A DNA stretch of 64,000 nt from Flagellimonas ochracea (GCF_009903685.1 NZ_JAAABI010000002.1:310001-374000), one strand, 5' to 3'; positions 18,746 to 28,451 are shown, numbered from the stretch's first letter. Made by a program: numbers and translations. Notes: generated by a model not told the origin, from the sequence alone.

Positions 18746-18749
18746 CTAA

Positions 18750-18757
18750 CAAAAATA
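18750..18757 (-). promoter_or_regulatory. -10 element TATTTTTG abutting the AraC regulator start
   Basis: Exact TAnnTTTG match on the minus strand, 4 nt upstream of the ATG at 18745, as for holB. The 132 bp to the divergent YHS gene also hold several A/T-rich AATAGYCAATA-like repeats (around 18755, 18793) that could be regulator sites; this is only a visual impression. Confidence 0.35.
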
Positions 18758-18877
18758 GCCAATACCAAATCAATAAGCCATTATATTGTACGAATAGTCA
18801 ATAAATATGCATTTTTTGCAAAATAAAATGCTCTATGGTTTACCAAATTTGTATTGTTAATCTATAAACAAACTATT

Positions 18878-19342
18878 ATGAAAGTATTGCACATCTTTTT
18901 AACGCTTACCGTTTTGGTTTGCGCTACAGTTACTTCTTCCGCTCAAAACAAAATTGCAACCAATACGGAAAAAATTGCTTTGGGGGGTTATGATGTTGTC
19001 GCCTATTTCAAATCTCACGACGCTGTAAGGGGAAACAGCGAAAATAGCGTTGATCACCATGGGGTCACTTACTATTTTATATCTCCCGAAAACGCAACAA
19101 CATTCAAGTCCAACCCAAGTGCCTATCAACCCAGATATGGTGGATATTGTGCTTTTGCCATGGCAACGCAAGGGAAAATGGTGCCTGCAGATCCGCAGAC
19201 CTTTAAAATTAGGGATGGAAAACTGTATTTGTTCTACAACGATTACTATCAGGGGAAGCCCTTTAATACGATTGTTCCATGGAACAATAACGAAAAAGAA
19301 TTAATTGTCAAGGCTGATGACAATTGGGAAGGCCAAAACTAA
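18878..19342 (+). CDS. secreted YHS-domain protein
   Basis: A 154-residue exported protein starting at the ATG at 18878. The signal peptide (LTLTVLVCATVTSSAQ) leads into a YHS-like domain: GGYDVVAYF near the start, HHGVTYYFISPENATTFKSN, and PRYGGYCAFAM with a conserved Cys. YHS domains are thought to bind metal or act as scavengers in the periplasm; the exact role is not known. It is divergent from an AraC regulator. A bidirectional terminator follows. Confidence 0.85.
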   Translation: MKVLHIFLTLTVLVCATVTSSAQNKIATNTEKIALGGYDVVAYFKSHDAVRGNSENSVDHHGVTYYFISPENATTFKSNPSAYQPRYGGYCAFAMATQGKMVPADPQTFKIRDGKLYLFYNDYYQGKPFNTIVPWNNNEKELIVKADDNWEGQN

Positions 19343-19354
19343 CATGGTTTATAT

Positions 19355-19389
19355 CAAAAAAGGCCCAATTTAAAATTGGGCCTTTTTTA
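19355..19389. terminator. bidirectional intrinsic terminator between YHS and OmpH-like genes
   Basis: Near-perfect inverted repeat AGGCCCAATT / AATTGGGCCT with a short A/T loop, flanked by an A-tract on the left and six T on the right. It can terminate both the plus-strand YHS gene and the minus-strand OmpH-like gene, which converge here. Confidence 0.9.
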
Positions 19390-19409
19390 TTCTGTAGAAG
19401 AACAAAGTT

Positions 19410-19916
19410 CTATTTTTTGTATTTATCGTTCAAGATTTTAAGAATGGCATCGGTCAAATCTTGGGTCTCTTCTCCATAAAGAACAGAACCTCCGTCGCCC
19501 CCTCCAAGGATATACGTATATCCATTAGCTTTGCCATACGCTTGGATTTCATCTTTAACTTTTTTCACCAAAGTATCCATTTCAGCTTGACTGTTCTGCT
19601 GCAGCTGTTGTTCTTCTTGCTGTAACTGCTGACCAACGAACTGACCTCGCTGTTGTAGCTGGCCATATTCTTCTTGGGCGTTCTTTTGTGACATGCGTTG
19701 GGCTCTGGTTTGGAATTCTTGAAGTTCCAATTGAAATGCCTGAGAAATACTGTCCCTCTTTTTGGCCATGACATCGGCTTTGGTCTTGAATCGGGATTCA
19801 ATATCGATTTTCTCTTGGTATTTGTCCATCAGCTCCACGCTGTTAACATATCCTATTTTGTTTTGCTGACATGCCATGGCAATCATCGCCAGAGCCAGTA
19901 CCAAAAATTTCTTCAT
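19410..19916 (-). CDS. OmpH/Skp-like periplasmic lipoprotein
   Basis: A 168-residue protein with a lipobox signal (ALAMIAMACQQ, Cys16). It then has the OmpH/Skp hallmarks: a short strand IGYVNSVELMDKY, a long Gln/Glu-rich coiled coil (about residues 40-125), and the C-terminal AYGKANGYTYILGGGDGGSVLYG strand region ending in LTDAILKILNDKY. Skp relatives hold unfolded outer-membrane proteins in the periplasm. A lipid-anchored version is common in Bacteroidota. It converges on the YHS gene across a shared terminator. Confidence 0.88.
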   Translation of the reverse strand: MKKFLVLALAMIAMACQQNKIGYVNSVELMDKYQEKIDIESRFKTKADVMAKKRDSISQAFQLELQEFQTRAQRMSQKNAQEEYGQLQQRGQFVGQQLQQEEQQLQQNSQAEMDTLVKKVKDEIQAYGKANGYTYILGGGDGGSVLYGEETQDLTDAILKILNDKYKK

Positions 19917-19937
19917 CTTTCAGTTTTTAATGATGGG

Positions 19938-19945
19938 CAAAAATA
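19938..19945 (-). promoter_or_regulatory. -10 element TATTTTTG of the OmpH-like gene
   Basis: Exact TAnnTTTG match, 21 nt before the ATG at 19916, a normal spacing for a short leader. A weak T-rich patch, not a clean TTG, lies at the -33 distance. Confidence 0.45.
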
Positions 19946-20141
19946 GAAAAGCTTTTGGAATGAAAGATTATCTTTTTGCAAAATCAAAAGAGCTTACAAC
20001 TAATTAATAGCCAAAATCAATTGCTTTTGCGGTTTTTATTGGTTTAATCTATTCTTTGTGCTTTCAGAAATAGGCCTCAAAACGTCTTTTGGTTTACCAT
20101 ATACCAGTTAACAAGGTGTGGTCAGAAAACGTTAAACAGCA

Positions 20142-20984
20142 CTATCCTATCGGATTATTTTCCCTTTTCAGCACATAAATAAGCGAAGAATGTTCTTTGG
20201 TGAAACATGCTTTGATATTTGACCACAAGCCAACCAAAAATGCGTGAAAAAGATAGCGCCTGTTTCCTTTGTATTTTTCAGAAAGCATGGAAACATAAAA
20301 TGCATCGAACCACATAGGGTGAACAGCCACGATTTTGAAATTATGCTGTTGAAAGATTTTCTCAATGGCTGTTCTGGAAAAATGCCAAAGATGTCTGGGT
20401 ACATCATACCCGGCCCAATAGGTTCCATAATGTTTGGCATCAAATGATTTGAAATTTGGAACTGCTACAATAAGTGTTCCGTCTTGGTTCAATCGTGAAA
20501 CTATTTCTATAATCTGCTGCTGTAGATTGGGAAGGTGTTCCAGCACATGCCAAAGGGTAATCACCTGAAATTTGTCCTCTCCTGTATGCTTCAAATTGGA
20601 GTACAGGGAAACGCCTTTTCTTTCTGCCAGCCCACGGGCTCTCTCACTTGGCTCTATTCCCTTGGCTTCGTAACCGGACGCTTGTGCGTGCAACACAAAA
20701 TCACCGGTTCCAGCACCAAAATCGAGTAATGATTTTAATTTATGTACCTGACTATCAATTATTTGTGTTTTATTCCTAAGATTTATTCGCTTCACCCATT
20801 GATACAGTTTATCCGTGAACGATGACTTGGCGTCCGTATGGGAAATATAATCTTCACTCTCGTAGTACCTCGATATATCCTTGGGTTGGGGAAACGTGCT
20901 CAACATATCCATTTGAGGATCCCAATGCAACTCGAAGAATTCACCTGAAACTGAAAAATCTTTAGTTTTTAAATACAACTTCAT
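20142..20984 (-). CDS. class I SAM-dependent methyltransferase
   Basis: A 280-residue enzyme with a Rossmann methyltransferase core. Motif I is LLDFGAGTGDFVLHAQ, followed by an acidic strand end (AKGIEPSE), DKFQVITLWHVLEHLPN (motif IV region) and LNQDGTLIVAVPN (motif VI). The lead segment before the core (WDPQMDMLSTFPQP) resembles methyltransferases that act on small molecules or sugar/lipid intermediates; the substrate cannot be told. I choose the ATG at 20984 (MKLYLKTKDF), overlapping the upstream lipoprotein gene by 23 bp, over the ATG at 21011. Confidence 0.87.
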   Translation of the reverse strand: MKLYLKTKDFSVSGEFFELHWDPQMDMLSTFPQPKDISRYYESEDYISHTDAKSSFTDKLYQWVKRINLRNKTQIIDSQVHKLKSLLDFGAGTGDFVLHAQASGYEAKGIEPSERARGLAERKGVSLYSNLKHTGEDKFQVITLWHVLEHLPNLQQQIIEIVSRLNQDGTLIVAVPNFKSFDAKHYGTYWAGYDVPRHLWHFSRTAIEKIFQQHNFKIVAVHPMWFDAFYVSMLSEKYKGNRRYLFHAFLVGLWSNIKACFTKEHSSLIYVLKRENNPIG

Positions 20985-21507
20985 TGTAATTGTGCGTGGC
21001 CAAATATTCATCTTTCAGGCTCCGAAGATAGGGCAAAACCAAATCCCTTGAAACTGAATCTTTCCGGAGGCAATCTTTTTCCGCATCGCTAAAAACTTCT
21101 ATGGCAATATACCAATTCCCATTTCGTGAGGTATGCACCTGTTCAAACACCGGGTCCATATCAGTGGCCTCGCTCAGAATAACATCAAAAGCCAAAGGAA
21201 GTAAATTGATGGTCTTTGTGGGAATCTCAACTTCATAAAACGAAAAGAAAAACTCATGGCCATCAATCTCAAAAGGAACTTCAACATCAACAAAATGACC
21301 AGCAAGTTGAAACTTAGTGTCTATATAATTGTAAAATTCATTCGCATCTTTCGGGTCCTCAAACACAAACATGGTCTTCTTGGGCAAGCCTCTTTTAAAT
21401 CGTTTTCCTGTAGTAAGTCTATGCCCCTCAATGTTAGGTGCTATTCGGATTGGAATACATGAAATCATGAAGGATAAGCAGCATGCTGTTAACAACATTT
21501 TCTTCAT
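20962..21507 (-). CDS. hypothetical lipoprotein
   Basis: A 181-residue protein not assigned to any family. An N-terminal lipobox (LSFMISCIP) indicates lipid anchoring after export. The mature part has alternating beta-rich stretches (HEFFFSFYEVEIPTKTINLL) and a C-terminal helical segment ending in NYNEVVFKN. The start is the second Met (ATG at 21507, MKKMLLTACC); an ATG two codons upstream is possible. It lies upstream of and overlaps the methyltransferase, so the two are likely co-expressed. Confidence 0.72.
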   Translation of the reverse strand: MKKMLLTACCLSFMISCIPIRIAPNIEGHRLTTGKRFKRGLPKKTMFVFEDPKDANEFYNYIDTKFQLAGHFVDVEVPFEIDGHEFFFSFYEVEIPTKTINLLPLAFDVILSEATDMDPVFEQVHTSRNGNWYIAIEVFSDAEKDCLRKDSVSRDLVLPYLRSLKDEYLATHNYNEVVFKN

Positions 21508-21573
21508 AGCCATCTGATTTGATCCTAGTTAAAATCAAAAATCAAGCCAATGAAGACAAAACAAATTATGTTT

Positions 21574-21591
21574 TTGTTCCACGTGGAACAA
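21574..21591. promoter_or_regulatory. parS-type ParB-binding site downstream of mnmG
   Basis: Perfect 18-bp palindrome TTGTTCCACGTGGAACAA, containing the parS consensus TGTTnCACGTGnAACA (21575-21590). It lies 6 bp beyond the mnmG stop codon. parS sites bind ParB/Spo0J and typically cluster near the replication origin, often around gidA/mnmG. Confidence 0.88.
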
Positions 21592-21596
21592 GTTGT

Positions 21597-23465
21597 TTAT
21601 CTGCCCAAAAAAACCAGTAAAACACTAATGTCTGAAGGAGAAACACCACTAATTCTAGAGGCCTGAGAAATTGTAACGGGGCGTATAGCTTGTAGTTTTT
21701 CTCTAGCTTCATATGATAATGATTTCAGCTTGGTATAGTCAAAGTTTTCTGGAATCTTTACATTTTCCAGTCGATGTAACTTATCCGCATTGTTCCTTTC
21801 CTTCTCTATGTAACCTGAATATTTCACTTGAATCTCGGCCTGTTCCAAAACTTCTGAGCTCAGTTCATGCTCATTTACAAAATTTGAAACGGCGTCCAAT
21901 TGAAGCATGTGTGCCATGGTGACTCTGGGTCTGGAAAACACCTTGAACAATTTGTCCGATTGTTTTACCGCAGCAGAATCAACAGAAGATAATATGGGAT
22001 TGATTTCTTCCGGAGCAAAACTGGTTTTCCTAAAAAAGTCAATAAACGCTTTTGATTGCTTTTGTTTCTCTTCCATTCTATATAGGCGTTCTTCCTTGGC
22101 CAAGCCAATTGCATAACCTTTGGGTGTGAGCCTCAAATCTGCGTTATCCTGACGCAGTAAAGTTCTATATTCTGCCCTAGAAGTGAACATCCTATAGGGT
22201 TCTTCTGTGCCCTTGGTAATCAAATCATCTATAAGTACCCCTATGTAGGCTTCATCCCTCTTTAAAATAAAAGGGTTCTTCTCATTGATCTTTAAATGGG
22301 CATTTATGCCTGCCATTAATCCTTGTGAAGCTGCCTCTTCGTAGCCTGTGGTCCCATTTATTTGGCCTGCAAAATATAGGTTCTCCACCAACTTGGTCTC
22401 CAAAGTATGCTTTAATTGTGTGGGAGGGAAATAATCATATTCAATCGCATACCCGGGCCTGAAGAACTTCACATGCTCAAAGCCCCTTACAGATTTAAGT
22501 GCCTTGTACTGGACGTCTTCTGGCAATGACGTTGAAAAACCATTCACATATACCTCAACCGTATGCCAGCCTTCCGGCTCAACAAAAATTTGATGTGAAT
22601 CTTTATCTACGAACCGATGTATTTTATCCTCAATTGAAGGGCAATATCTAGGGCCAATGCTTTTTATCCTGCCATTGAACATTGGAGATCTGTCAAAGCC
22701 TTCTCGAAGCAGCTCATGCACCTCACGACTGGTGTGCGTCATAAAGCAATCCCGTTGTTCCTTGAGAACCGGAGTTTCCAGATAAGAAAATTTCTCAGGA
22801 ACTGCATCTCCAGGCTGTGGAATCATCTTTTTATAGTCGAGCGATCTTCCATCCACCCTTGGCGGGGTGCCCGTTTTCATCCTTCCACTATCAAAGCCAT
22901 AATCCAACAGTTGCTCCGTTATGCCAGTCGCAGCTTTTTCGCCTGCTCTTCCGCCTCCAAATTGTTTCTCTCCAATATGAATAAGTCCGTTTAAAAATGT
23001 GCCATTCGTAAGCACAACCGCTTTTGACTTTATATCAATTCCTAAAGAAGTCCTGACACCTACAACCCTTTCGCCCTCAACCAAAAGTCCTCTTACCATT
23101 TCCTGATAAAAATCAGCATTTGGTGTGCGTTCAAGCGCCAAGCGCCATTCTTCTGCAAATCGCATTCGGTCGTTTTGGGCGCGTGGGCTCCACATGGCGG
23201 GCCCCTTGGATTTGTTCAACATTTTAAACTGAATGGCCGACTTGTCCGTAATGATCCCACTATACCCGCCCAATGCATCAATTTCCCGCACAATTTGTCC
23301 CTTTGCAATTCCACCCATTGCAGGATTGCAAGACATTTGTCCAATGGTCTGTAGATTCATTGTAACGAGCAGCGTTTTTGAGCCCATATTGGCTGCGGCA
23401 GCGGCGGCCTCCGCTCCCGCATGACCACCGCCCACAACTATAACATCATATTCCTTTTCAAACAT
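21597..23465 (-). CDS. mnmG: tRNA uridine 5-carboxymethylaminomethyl modification enzyme MnmG (GidA)
   Basis: FAD-dependent enzyme that, with MnmE, installs the cmnm5 group on U34 of certain tRNAs. The N-terminal dinucleotide motif is [14 protein letters not shown] (residues 8-21). The family signature [18 protein letters not shown] follows, then [13 protein letters not shown], and the FAD-associated [20 protein letters not shown]. The C-terminal helical tRNA/MnmE-binding part is intact. The 622-residue length is standard. It starts 2 bp after the ybeY stop and is bracketed by two parS palindromes. Confidence 0.98.
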   Translation of the reverse strand: MFEKEYDVIVVGGGHAGAEAAAAAANMGSKTLLVTMNLQTIGQMSCNPAMGGIAKGQIVREIDALGGYSGIITDKSAIQFKMLNKSKGPAMWSPRAQNDRMRFAEEWRLALERTPNADFYQEMVRGLLVEGERVVGVRTSLGIDIKSKAVVLTNGTFLNGLIHIGEKQFGGGRAGEKAATGITEQLLDYGFDSGRMKTGTPPRVDGRSLDYKKMIPQPGDAVPEKFSYLETPVLKEQRDCFMTHTSREVHELLREGFDRSPMFNGRIKSIGPRYCPSIEDKIHRFVDKDSHQIFVEPEGWHTVEVYVNGFSTSLPEDVQYKALKSVRGFEHVKFFRPGYAIEYDYFPPTQLKHTLETKLVENLYFAGQINGTTGYEEAASQGLMAGINAHLKINEKNPFILKRDEAYIGVLIDDLITKGTEEPYRMFTSRAEYRTLLRQDNADLRLTPKGYAIGLAKEERLYRMEEKQKQSKAFIDFFRKTSFAPEEINPILSSVDSAAVKQSDKLFKVFSRPRVTMAHMLQLDAVSNFVNEHELSSEVLEQAEIQVKYSGYIEKERNNADKLHRLENVKIPENFDYTKLKSLSYEAREKLQAIRPVTISQASRISGVSPSDISVLLVFLGR

Positions 23466-23467
23466 CG

Positions 23468-23887
23468 CTATTGTTCCACGTGGAACATTTTTATTTTTTC
23501 TTCTTCCTTTTTTCGCATCAACCTTTGCTCACCCTGAGTCTTATCTCCATGGCCCATAAGGTGTAGCAGCCCATGTGCCATGACTCGTAAAAGTTCGTTT
23601 TCAAATGACACATTAAATTCCTTGGCGTTGTCCTCAATTCTTTCTGTAGAAATAAAAATGTCCCCTGAGATAGACTTTCCTGTGCTATAGTCAAATGTTA
23701 TGATATCCGTATATGTATCATGATTGAGATACTGCTTGTTAAGTTGAATTAGGTATTCATCAGTGCAAAAAATAAAATCTATTTGCTGTGCATGAAATCC
23801 TTCGGAGACCAAAATTCTACTTATCCAATCGGAATATTGGGTTTTATCCTCTATTCGGAAGTCGGACTTATAATGGAATTCTATCAT
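23468..23887 (-). CDS. ybeY: endoribonuclease YbeY (16S rRNA maturation)
   Basis: Zinc-dependent RNase for 16S rRNA 3'-end processing and ribosome quality control. The metal motif [11 protein letters not shown] (residues 105-115, three His) is intact, and DIITFDYS precedes it as in the family. At 139 residues it is normal length. It overlaps the end of the DUF4175 gene by 20 bp. Its last codons (FHVEQ, then TAG) are encoded by the parS palindrome at 23472-23487, so the coding sequence and the ParB site share DNA. Confidence 0.95.
   Translation of the reverse strand: MIEFHYKSDFRIEDKTQYSDWISRILVSEGFHAQQIDFIFCTDEYLIQLNKQYLNHDTYTDIITFDYSTGKSISGDIFISTERIEDNAKEFNVSFENELLRVMAHGLLHLMGHGDKTQGEQRLMRKKEEEKIKMFHVEQ
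23472..23487. promoter_or_regulatory. parS-type ParB-binding site at the ybeY/mnmG junction
   Basis: Second exact copy of TGTTCCACGTGGAACA, 1.9 kb from the first, on the other side of mnmG. It lies inside the last codons of ybeY and 7 bp upstream of the mnmG ATG. Confidence 0.88.
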
Positions 23888-26800
23888 TATCGAAATAGAC
23901 CTTTACCTTCTTTTTATAATTTTGCCGCAAAGGTAATGCTTGTCTATTTAATATTTCAATACTGTTTTGCTTCTCCCTAAGAAGGCTCGGTTTCGTAATA
24001 ATGGGGTTCGTAAACTTTTGCTCGTTCGTCCTGCTTTCACGCTTACTCTTCTTGCCCTGCTTTAAGGTGGCATTCTCTAGCTTCAGCATTTGATGTTGAA
24101 TTGTGTTGGCTTTGCTTCTCGTCTGAGCCGTGATGCCGTTCTCTAGCAAATCGTTCTCAAAGTCCTCCATCTGTCTTAGTAGCTTTCTCGCCAAATCCCT
24201 ATCCCCCTTATTAATCATATCTTCCAGTTGTTTTTCCAATTGTTGGCGCAAAAACTGCTGCTGCTTATAAATATCATAAATTTCTTCTAAGCCCATCTCA
24301 TTACCTCCGGCCGACCCATTACCTTCGCTCTGGTTGTTAGGTTGATTCCCTCCTTCTTTCCCTCTTTGGCCCTCCGATTCGCCTTGCGTTCCCTCTCCTT
24401 GTCCGTCATTCTGTCCTTGATTCTCCCCTTTTCCTTTTTCAGGTTGACCTCCTTGATCTCTTCCTTTTTGCCCTGCTCCATTCATTTTTTCTTGTATACC
24501 TTGCTGTCCTTGAATGATGTCGGGCAATTGAAAATCTGACCCCTGTCCGTTACCTTGCCCAGGCTTAAGGCTTTGCTGCATATTGTCCAAAATGTTTGCC
24601 AGAAAATCTGCCAATGCATTGGTTGCATTCATAGCGTATTGCTGATATGATGCGCCGCGATATACCTGGTTCTCAGCAATAGTTTCCAATGACTTATCAA
24701 TGTTATAATACACCTCAGTAATCTGTTCGTTAACGAATTCTGACAGTTCAGCCCTTCGAAGTGATAAAGCAAATAAGCTGTCGTCAACATGTTCGAACAT
24801 ATTACGTAATTCTTTCTGCTCCCTTACGGTATTGGAAAAATGACAAACCTCAAAATCGGACGCCTCCAATCGGTCAAACAATGCTTCTTGTTTAAAGGAA
24901 AACGTTACCAAGTTGTCCAAAATCTGTCTTAACATCTCCGCATCCTCGGTTACTGATGACCCTCCTGCATCTGAAGCGCCATCGCTCATCTTTTCGCTCA
25001 TCTCCCGCATTTTTTCAGCAGCTGATTTCTGTCTTTTAGAAGCATTCTTTTGAGCTTCTTCCTTGTTCTCCTGGTCGCCATCCACAGCTTCGGAAAGTTC
25101 CTTCGTTGCCTCTTGTTGATCCTTCTTTACGCTTTCCTCTTCATTTTTAGTAACGTCAAGGTTCATTGGTTTTTTAAGGTTCTGGTTATCATTTCTTAAC
25201 TCATCCAACTCCTTAACTATATTATTGAATTCCTCATTAAGCTCTTGTTGATTCTTTAGGGATTCATCCAAAACAGTCTCAGCCAACTTTTGTTGCTCCT
25301 TGGACAACTCATCTAACTCCTTGGACAATTGCGCCATTTTTTCAGTGACATAGTATCGCTTTGTCAGTTCTAAAATCTGTTCCAAATTGCGGGCTGTAGA
25401 GCTTTGTTTTTTTCCTAATTCCTCTAATCTCTTTTGAAGCTCTTCTTTTTCAATTTTATCAGCAAGTTCTTTAAGCTCTTCGAGCAGCCTCTCATTCTTC
25501 CTTGCCTCCATCTCCTGACGTTGAAGCCTCTCTTTTAAAAGCTGCTTCATTTCGTTATTTTCCTCACTGTTTTCCAAATTATCCTTAAGTTGGGAACTAA
25601 ATTTTTCCATGAGCCTTTCTTGCTCTTCTTGTTTCTCCAAAAACTGTTTTATGCGTCCTTTGTCCTCAAAGGAAAGGCTATTTTCTTCCTTCTGCTCTTT
25701 ATTAATTCTCGTTAGCGCCTCTTCTTGTTCCTTGTAATTTTCCAATTCCCTGTCGAGGTCCTTTAAAAGATTATTTTGAACATCTAACTTCCTGTTAGCC
25801 AATTGTTTATGATTATATAAAGATGTTCTAAAAATTTTACTTCTTGTTGTTTTGCCTCCTCGTATTCCGTCATTGTCAACTACCTCAAAATAGAGCTCAT
25901 AATCTTTACCCTTCTCCACTTCCAAACCTGAGGGAAAAGTGTAATAGAATTGATGTACATTGGTGCCGGGAGACTCTAATAGCAATTGCTTCTTATCATC
26001 TTTGTCTTCCACGGAATAATAAACCATACGTATCTGTTTAACTCCATGGTCATCTGCTGCTTGACCAGAGTAAAAAGATTGATTTGGATTCAAGGAATCA
26101 AGGAACTGTTGCACCTTCACCGTGGGTTTATTGTCCTTCACAACTTCTAAGAAGTAACTCAACTTTTCAAAATCCTTCACATAGCTGTTAGAAGTGCTCA
26201 ATTGATATTCGAGGTCACCAAAAATTCTACGCTTTCCAATGAAATCCTTCTCATCTTGAACCATCAATGAGCTACTATCTTCTTCTATCAACCTTATTTC
26301 TTCCACATTTCTTCCTTGAATTTGCCAAGTCACCAATGTCCCCTCCGGGACGACTGCGTTGCCAGTTCCCGCAACCGACTCTTGATTTCGCCCTAAATAC
26401 TTTGGATAATCCAATGTCATCTTAAAATCCAGCAAGGCAGGTGTCGCAAGACTTCGAAAACCATATTTTACGGAATTCCATCCATTAGCTGTTAAGTAGA
26501 AACTTCCCTTTGCCACGGGAGGTGCTATTGTGTAGCTAAAAATCCCGTTTCTGTTTGTCATCAACAAAGGTTCCTCATCAATTACAATGTAAACATCCTC
26601 GGGAACCACCTCACCCTGCACATCAACTTCAATGGTAAGCGGTTCATTGTCCAAAACCTGCAAGTCATCATTCAATACCGCAAATTGAAAAGGTGCGGGC
26701 CGTTCGTACGCCATGTCATAATTTACTATCCGCTCATGTGAATTGAAAAAAGAGGCAATGTTTCCAGATAACCAAATAAACGCTAACAGGAATACGGGAA

Positions 26801-27272
26801 TTACAACATACTTCGCATATTTGAAACTCTCCTTGATGTTGACCGCTTCCGCAAAGGGAACTGGGCCAAGGGCTTTGGCCCTTTGTTCTATACTGGCCAT
26901 CAACAGTTCTGATTCCTGCTGGTCATTAGCCAAGTCCAAAAGATTCAAAAGTTTGTCCTCTACATTGGGAAAATGCCGCCCTATCAATTTGGAGGCATCC
27001 TCGTAGGTAAGACCCCTTCGCAATCGAAACAAAAAAATCAATGGAATGGCGATAAACCGAATTACCAAGACCATCTCCACAATAACAAAAACAAGAAACA
27101 AAAACAATCTCCACGATTCATTTAGCCACAGTAAAAACTCGAAAGCCATTATAGCTATCCAAAAAAGGAGCCCAAAAGCAATAAAAAGCAAACTTCCCTT
27201 GATGAGTTGCTTGGCGTAGTACTTCTTAGTGAAGCCCTTCAGCTTGTATAATATCTGGTCGTAACTGCCCAA
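23868..27272 (-). CDS. DUF4175 family large membrane protein
   Basis: A 1134-residue protein of the Bacteroidota DUF4175 family. The N-terminus has two or three membrane helices (about residues 27-80 and 152-172) and the family start pattern (YDQILYKLKGFTKKYYAKQL). An Ig-like, beta-rich periplasmic region (about 200-500) follows. Then comes a very long Glu/Gln/Lys coiled coil (about 510-760) and a Gly/Gln/Asn-rich low-complexity stretch near residues 920-1020, before a helical end. Function is unknown. The start is a TTG at 27272; an in-frame TAG three codons upstream rules out an earlier start. First gene of the DUF4175-ybeY-mnmG operon. Confidence 0.85.
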   Translation of the reverse strand: MGSYDQILYKLKGFTKKYYAKQLIKGSLLFIAFGLLFWIAIMAFEFLLWLNESWRLFLFLVFVIVEMVLVIRFIAIPLIFLFRLRRGLTYEDASKLIGRHFPNVEDKLLNLLDLANDQQESELLMASIEQRAKALGPVPFAEAVNIKESFKYAKYVVIPVFLLAFIWLSGNIASFFNSHERIVNYDMAYERPAPFQFAVLNDDLQVLDNEPLTIEVDVQGEVVPEDVYIVIDEEPLLMTNRNGIFSYTIAPPVAKGSFYLTANGWNSVKYGFRSLATPALLDFKMTLDYPKYLGRNQESVAGTGNAVVPEGTLVTWQIQGRNVEEIRLIEEDSSSLMVQDEKDFIGKRRIFGDLEYQLSTSNSYVKDFEKLSYFLEVVKDNKPTVKVQQFLDSLNPNQSFYSGQAADDHGVKQIRMVYYSVEDKDDKKQLLLESPGTNVHQFYYTFPSGLEVEKGKDYELYFEVVDNDGIRGGKTTRSKIFRTSLYNHKQLANRKLDVQNNLLKDLDRELENYKEQEEALTRINKEQKEENSLSFEDKGRIKQFLEKQEEQERLMEKFSSQLKDNLENSEENNEMKQLLKERLQRQEMEARKNERLLEELKELADKIEKEELQKRLEELGKKQSSTARNLEQILELTKRYYVTEKMAQLSKELDELSKEQQKLAETVLDESLKNQQELNEEFNNIVKELDELRNDNQNLKKPMNLDVTKNEEESVKKDQQEATKELSEAVDGDQENKEEAQKNASKRQKSAAEKMREMSEKMSDGASDAGGSSVTEDAEMLRQILDNLVTFSFKQEALFDRLEASDFEVCHFSNTVREQKELRNMFEHVDDSLFALSLRRAELSEFVNEQITEVYYNIDKSLETIAENQVYRGASYQQYAMNATNALADFLANILDNMQQSLKPGQGNGQGSDFQLPDIIQGQQGIQEKMNGAGQKGRDQGGQPEKGKGENQGQNDGQGEGTQGESEGQRGKEGGNQPNNQSEGNGSAGGNEMGLEEIYDIYKQQQFLRQQLEKQLEDMINKGDRDLARKLLRQMEDFENDLLENGITAQTRSKANTIQHQMLKLENATLKQGKKSKRESRTNEQKFTNPIITKPSLLREKQNSIEILNRQALPLRQNYKKKVKVYFDNDRIPL

Positions 27273-27329
27273 TTTATGCTATATTTATTCCCAAGATACC
27301 CGATACCAAGGAATTCCGTTGAAAATTTT

Positions 27330-28385
27330 ATGTTAAAACATGATTATATGAAAGACCTTAAGTATCTATCGGCCCTATCAATACCTCTTGCCGCCGCAAT
27401 CAGTATTTACTTCAAAGGCCACTGGAGCTACTTTACTCCTGTTTATGCCTTTATAGTAATTCCCTTTTTGGAGTTGCTTATGCCATTGGATACGGATAAC
27501 CTGACGGCAGAACAACTCGATAAAAAATCGAACAGTCCTGTTTTTGACTGGATGCTATACTTAAACATTCCAATTGTTTTTGGATTCTTGATCTACACAT
27601 TGTGGGATATTTCAACACATACCTATGCTGTTTACGAAATAGTTGGTTTGGTGCTTTCTGTGGGTATTGTCTTGGGTGTCAATGGCATCAATGTGGGGCA
27701 TGAGTTGGGACATCGTCAACAATCCATTGAACGCTACTTTGGCAAACTGCTTTTATTGCCCTCGTTCTATATGCACTTTTATATCGAGCACAATTTTGGA
27801 CATCATGCCAACGCCGCCACCCATGAAGACCCTGCAACCGCTAAGTACAACCAAAGTGTTTATTCGTTTTGGTTCACCTCCGTTTTTGGTCAATATTTTA
27901 GTGCTTGGAAGCTACAATCCCAGATTCTTAATCGGTCAAAGCTTTCTTTTCTCAACCCAAAAAACGATATGTTTTGGTACTTAATTCTCCAATCTCTCTA
28001 TCTTTTAACGGTATACTACTTTTTTGGACTATCGGGTATGTATTTTGCTTTGGCTGTAGGTGTTGTGGGTTTTTTATTGCTTGAAACCGTCAATTATATT
28101 GAGCACTATGGCCTAATACGAAAAAAGCTGCCCTCTGGGAGATATGAGCGTGTTCAGGAAAGTCATTCTTGGAACAGTAACCACGTTATCGGCCGAATCA
28201 TTCTCTACGAACTTACTCGTCATAGCGACCATCATTATAAGTCGGCCAAGAAATACCAATTGTTGGATTGTCATGACACCTCTCCCCAAATGCCGTATGG
28301 CTATCCTACCTCAATGGTATTATCGTTCTTTCCACCTATATGGTTTAGAATAATGAACCCGAGAATACCAGAAGAGATGAAATAA
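27330..28385 (+). CDS. alkB: alkane 1-monooxygenase (AlkB-type membrane di-iron hydroxylase)
   Basis: Integral-membrane non-haem di-iron oxygenase; the family hydroxylates terminal carbons of medium-chain alkanes. All four histidine boxes are visible: GHELGHR, EHNFGHHANAATHEDPATA, NYIEHYGL and LTRHSDHHYKSAKKYQ. Six hydrophobic segments fit the usual topology. The start is uncertain: an ATG at 27330 (MLKHDYMKDLKYL), the ATG at 27348, or an upstream ATG at 27276. No rubredoxin gene is adjacent; electron partners would have to be elsewhere. It diverges from the DUF4175 operon. Confidence 0.93.
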   Translation: MLKHDYMKDLKYLSALSIPLAAAISIYFKGHWSYFTPVYAFIVIPFLELLMPLDTDNLTAEQLDKKSNSPVFDWMLYLNIPIVFGFLIYTLWDISTHTYAVYEIVGLVLSVGIVLGVNGINVGHELGHRQQSIERYFGKLLLLPSFYMHFYIEHNFGHHANAATHEDPATAKYNQSVYSFWFTSVFGQYFSAWKLQSQILNRSKLSFLNPKNDMFWYLILQSLYLLTVYYFFGLSGMYFALAVGVVGFLLLETVNYIEHYGLIRKKLPSGRYERVQESHSWNSNHVIGRIILYELTRHSDHHYKSAKKYQLLDCHDTSPQMPYGYPTSMVLSFFPPIWFRIMNPRIPEEMK

Positions 28386-28451
28386 AACATAAATCACCGC
28401 TTTTTTTCATCCCTAAACACACCGTATCTTTATAGCTCAATTTCATAAGTG

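Noticed and set aside
27276-27329. Extended alkB N-terminus from an ATG at 27276.
   Set aside because: The additional residues do not look like the family's N-terminus, and the region abuts the divergent DUF4175 start, leaving no promoter space; internal ATGs are better.
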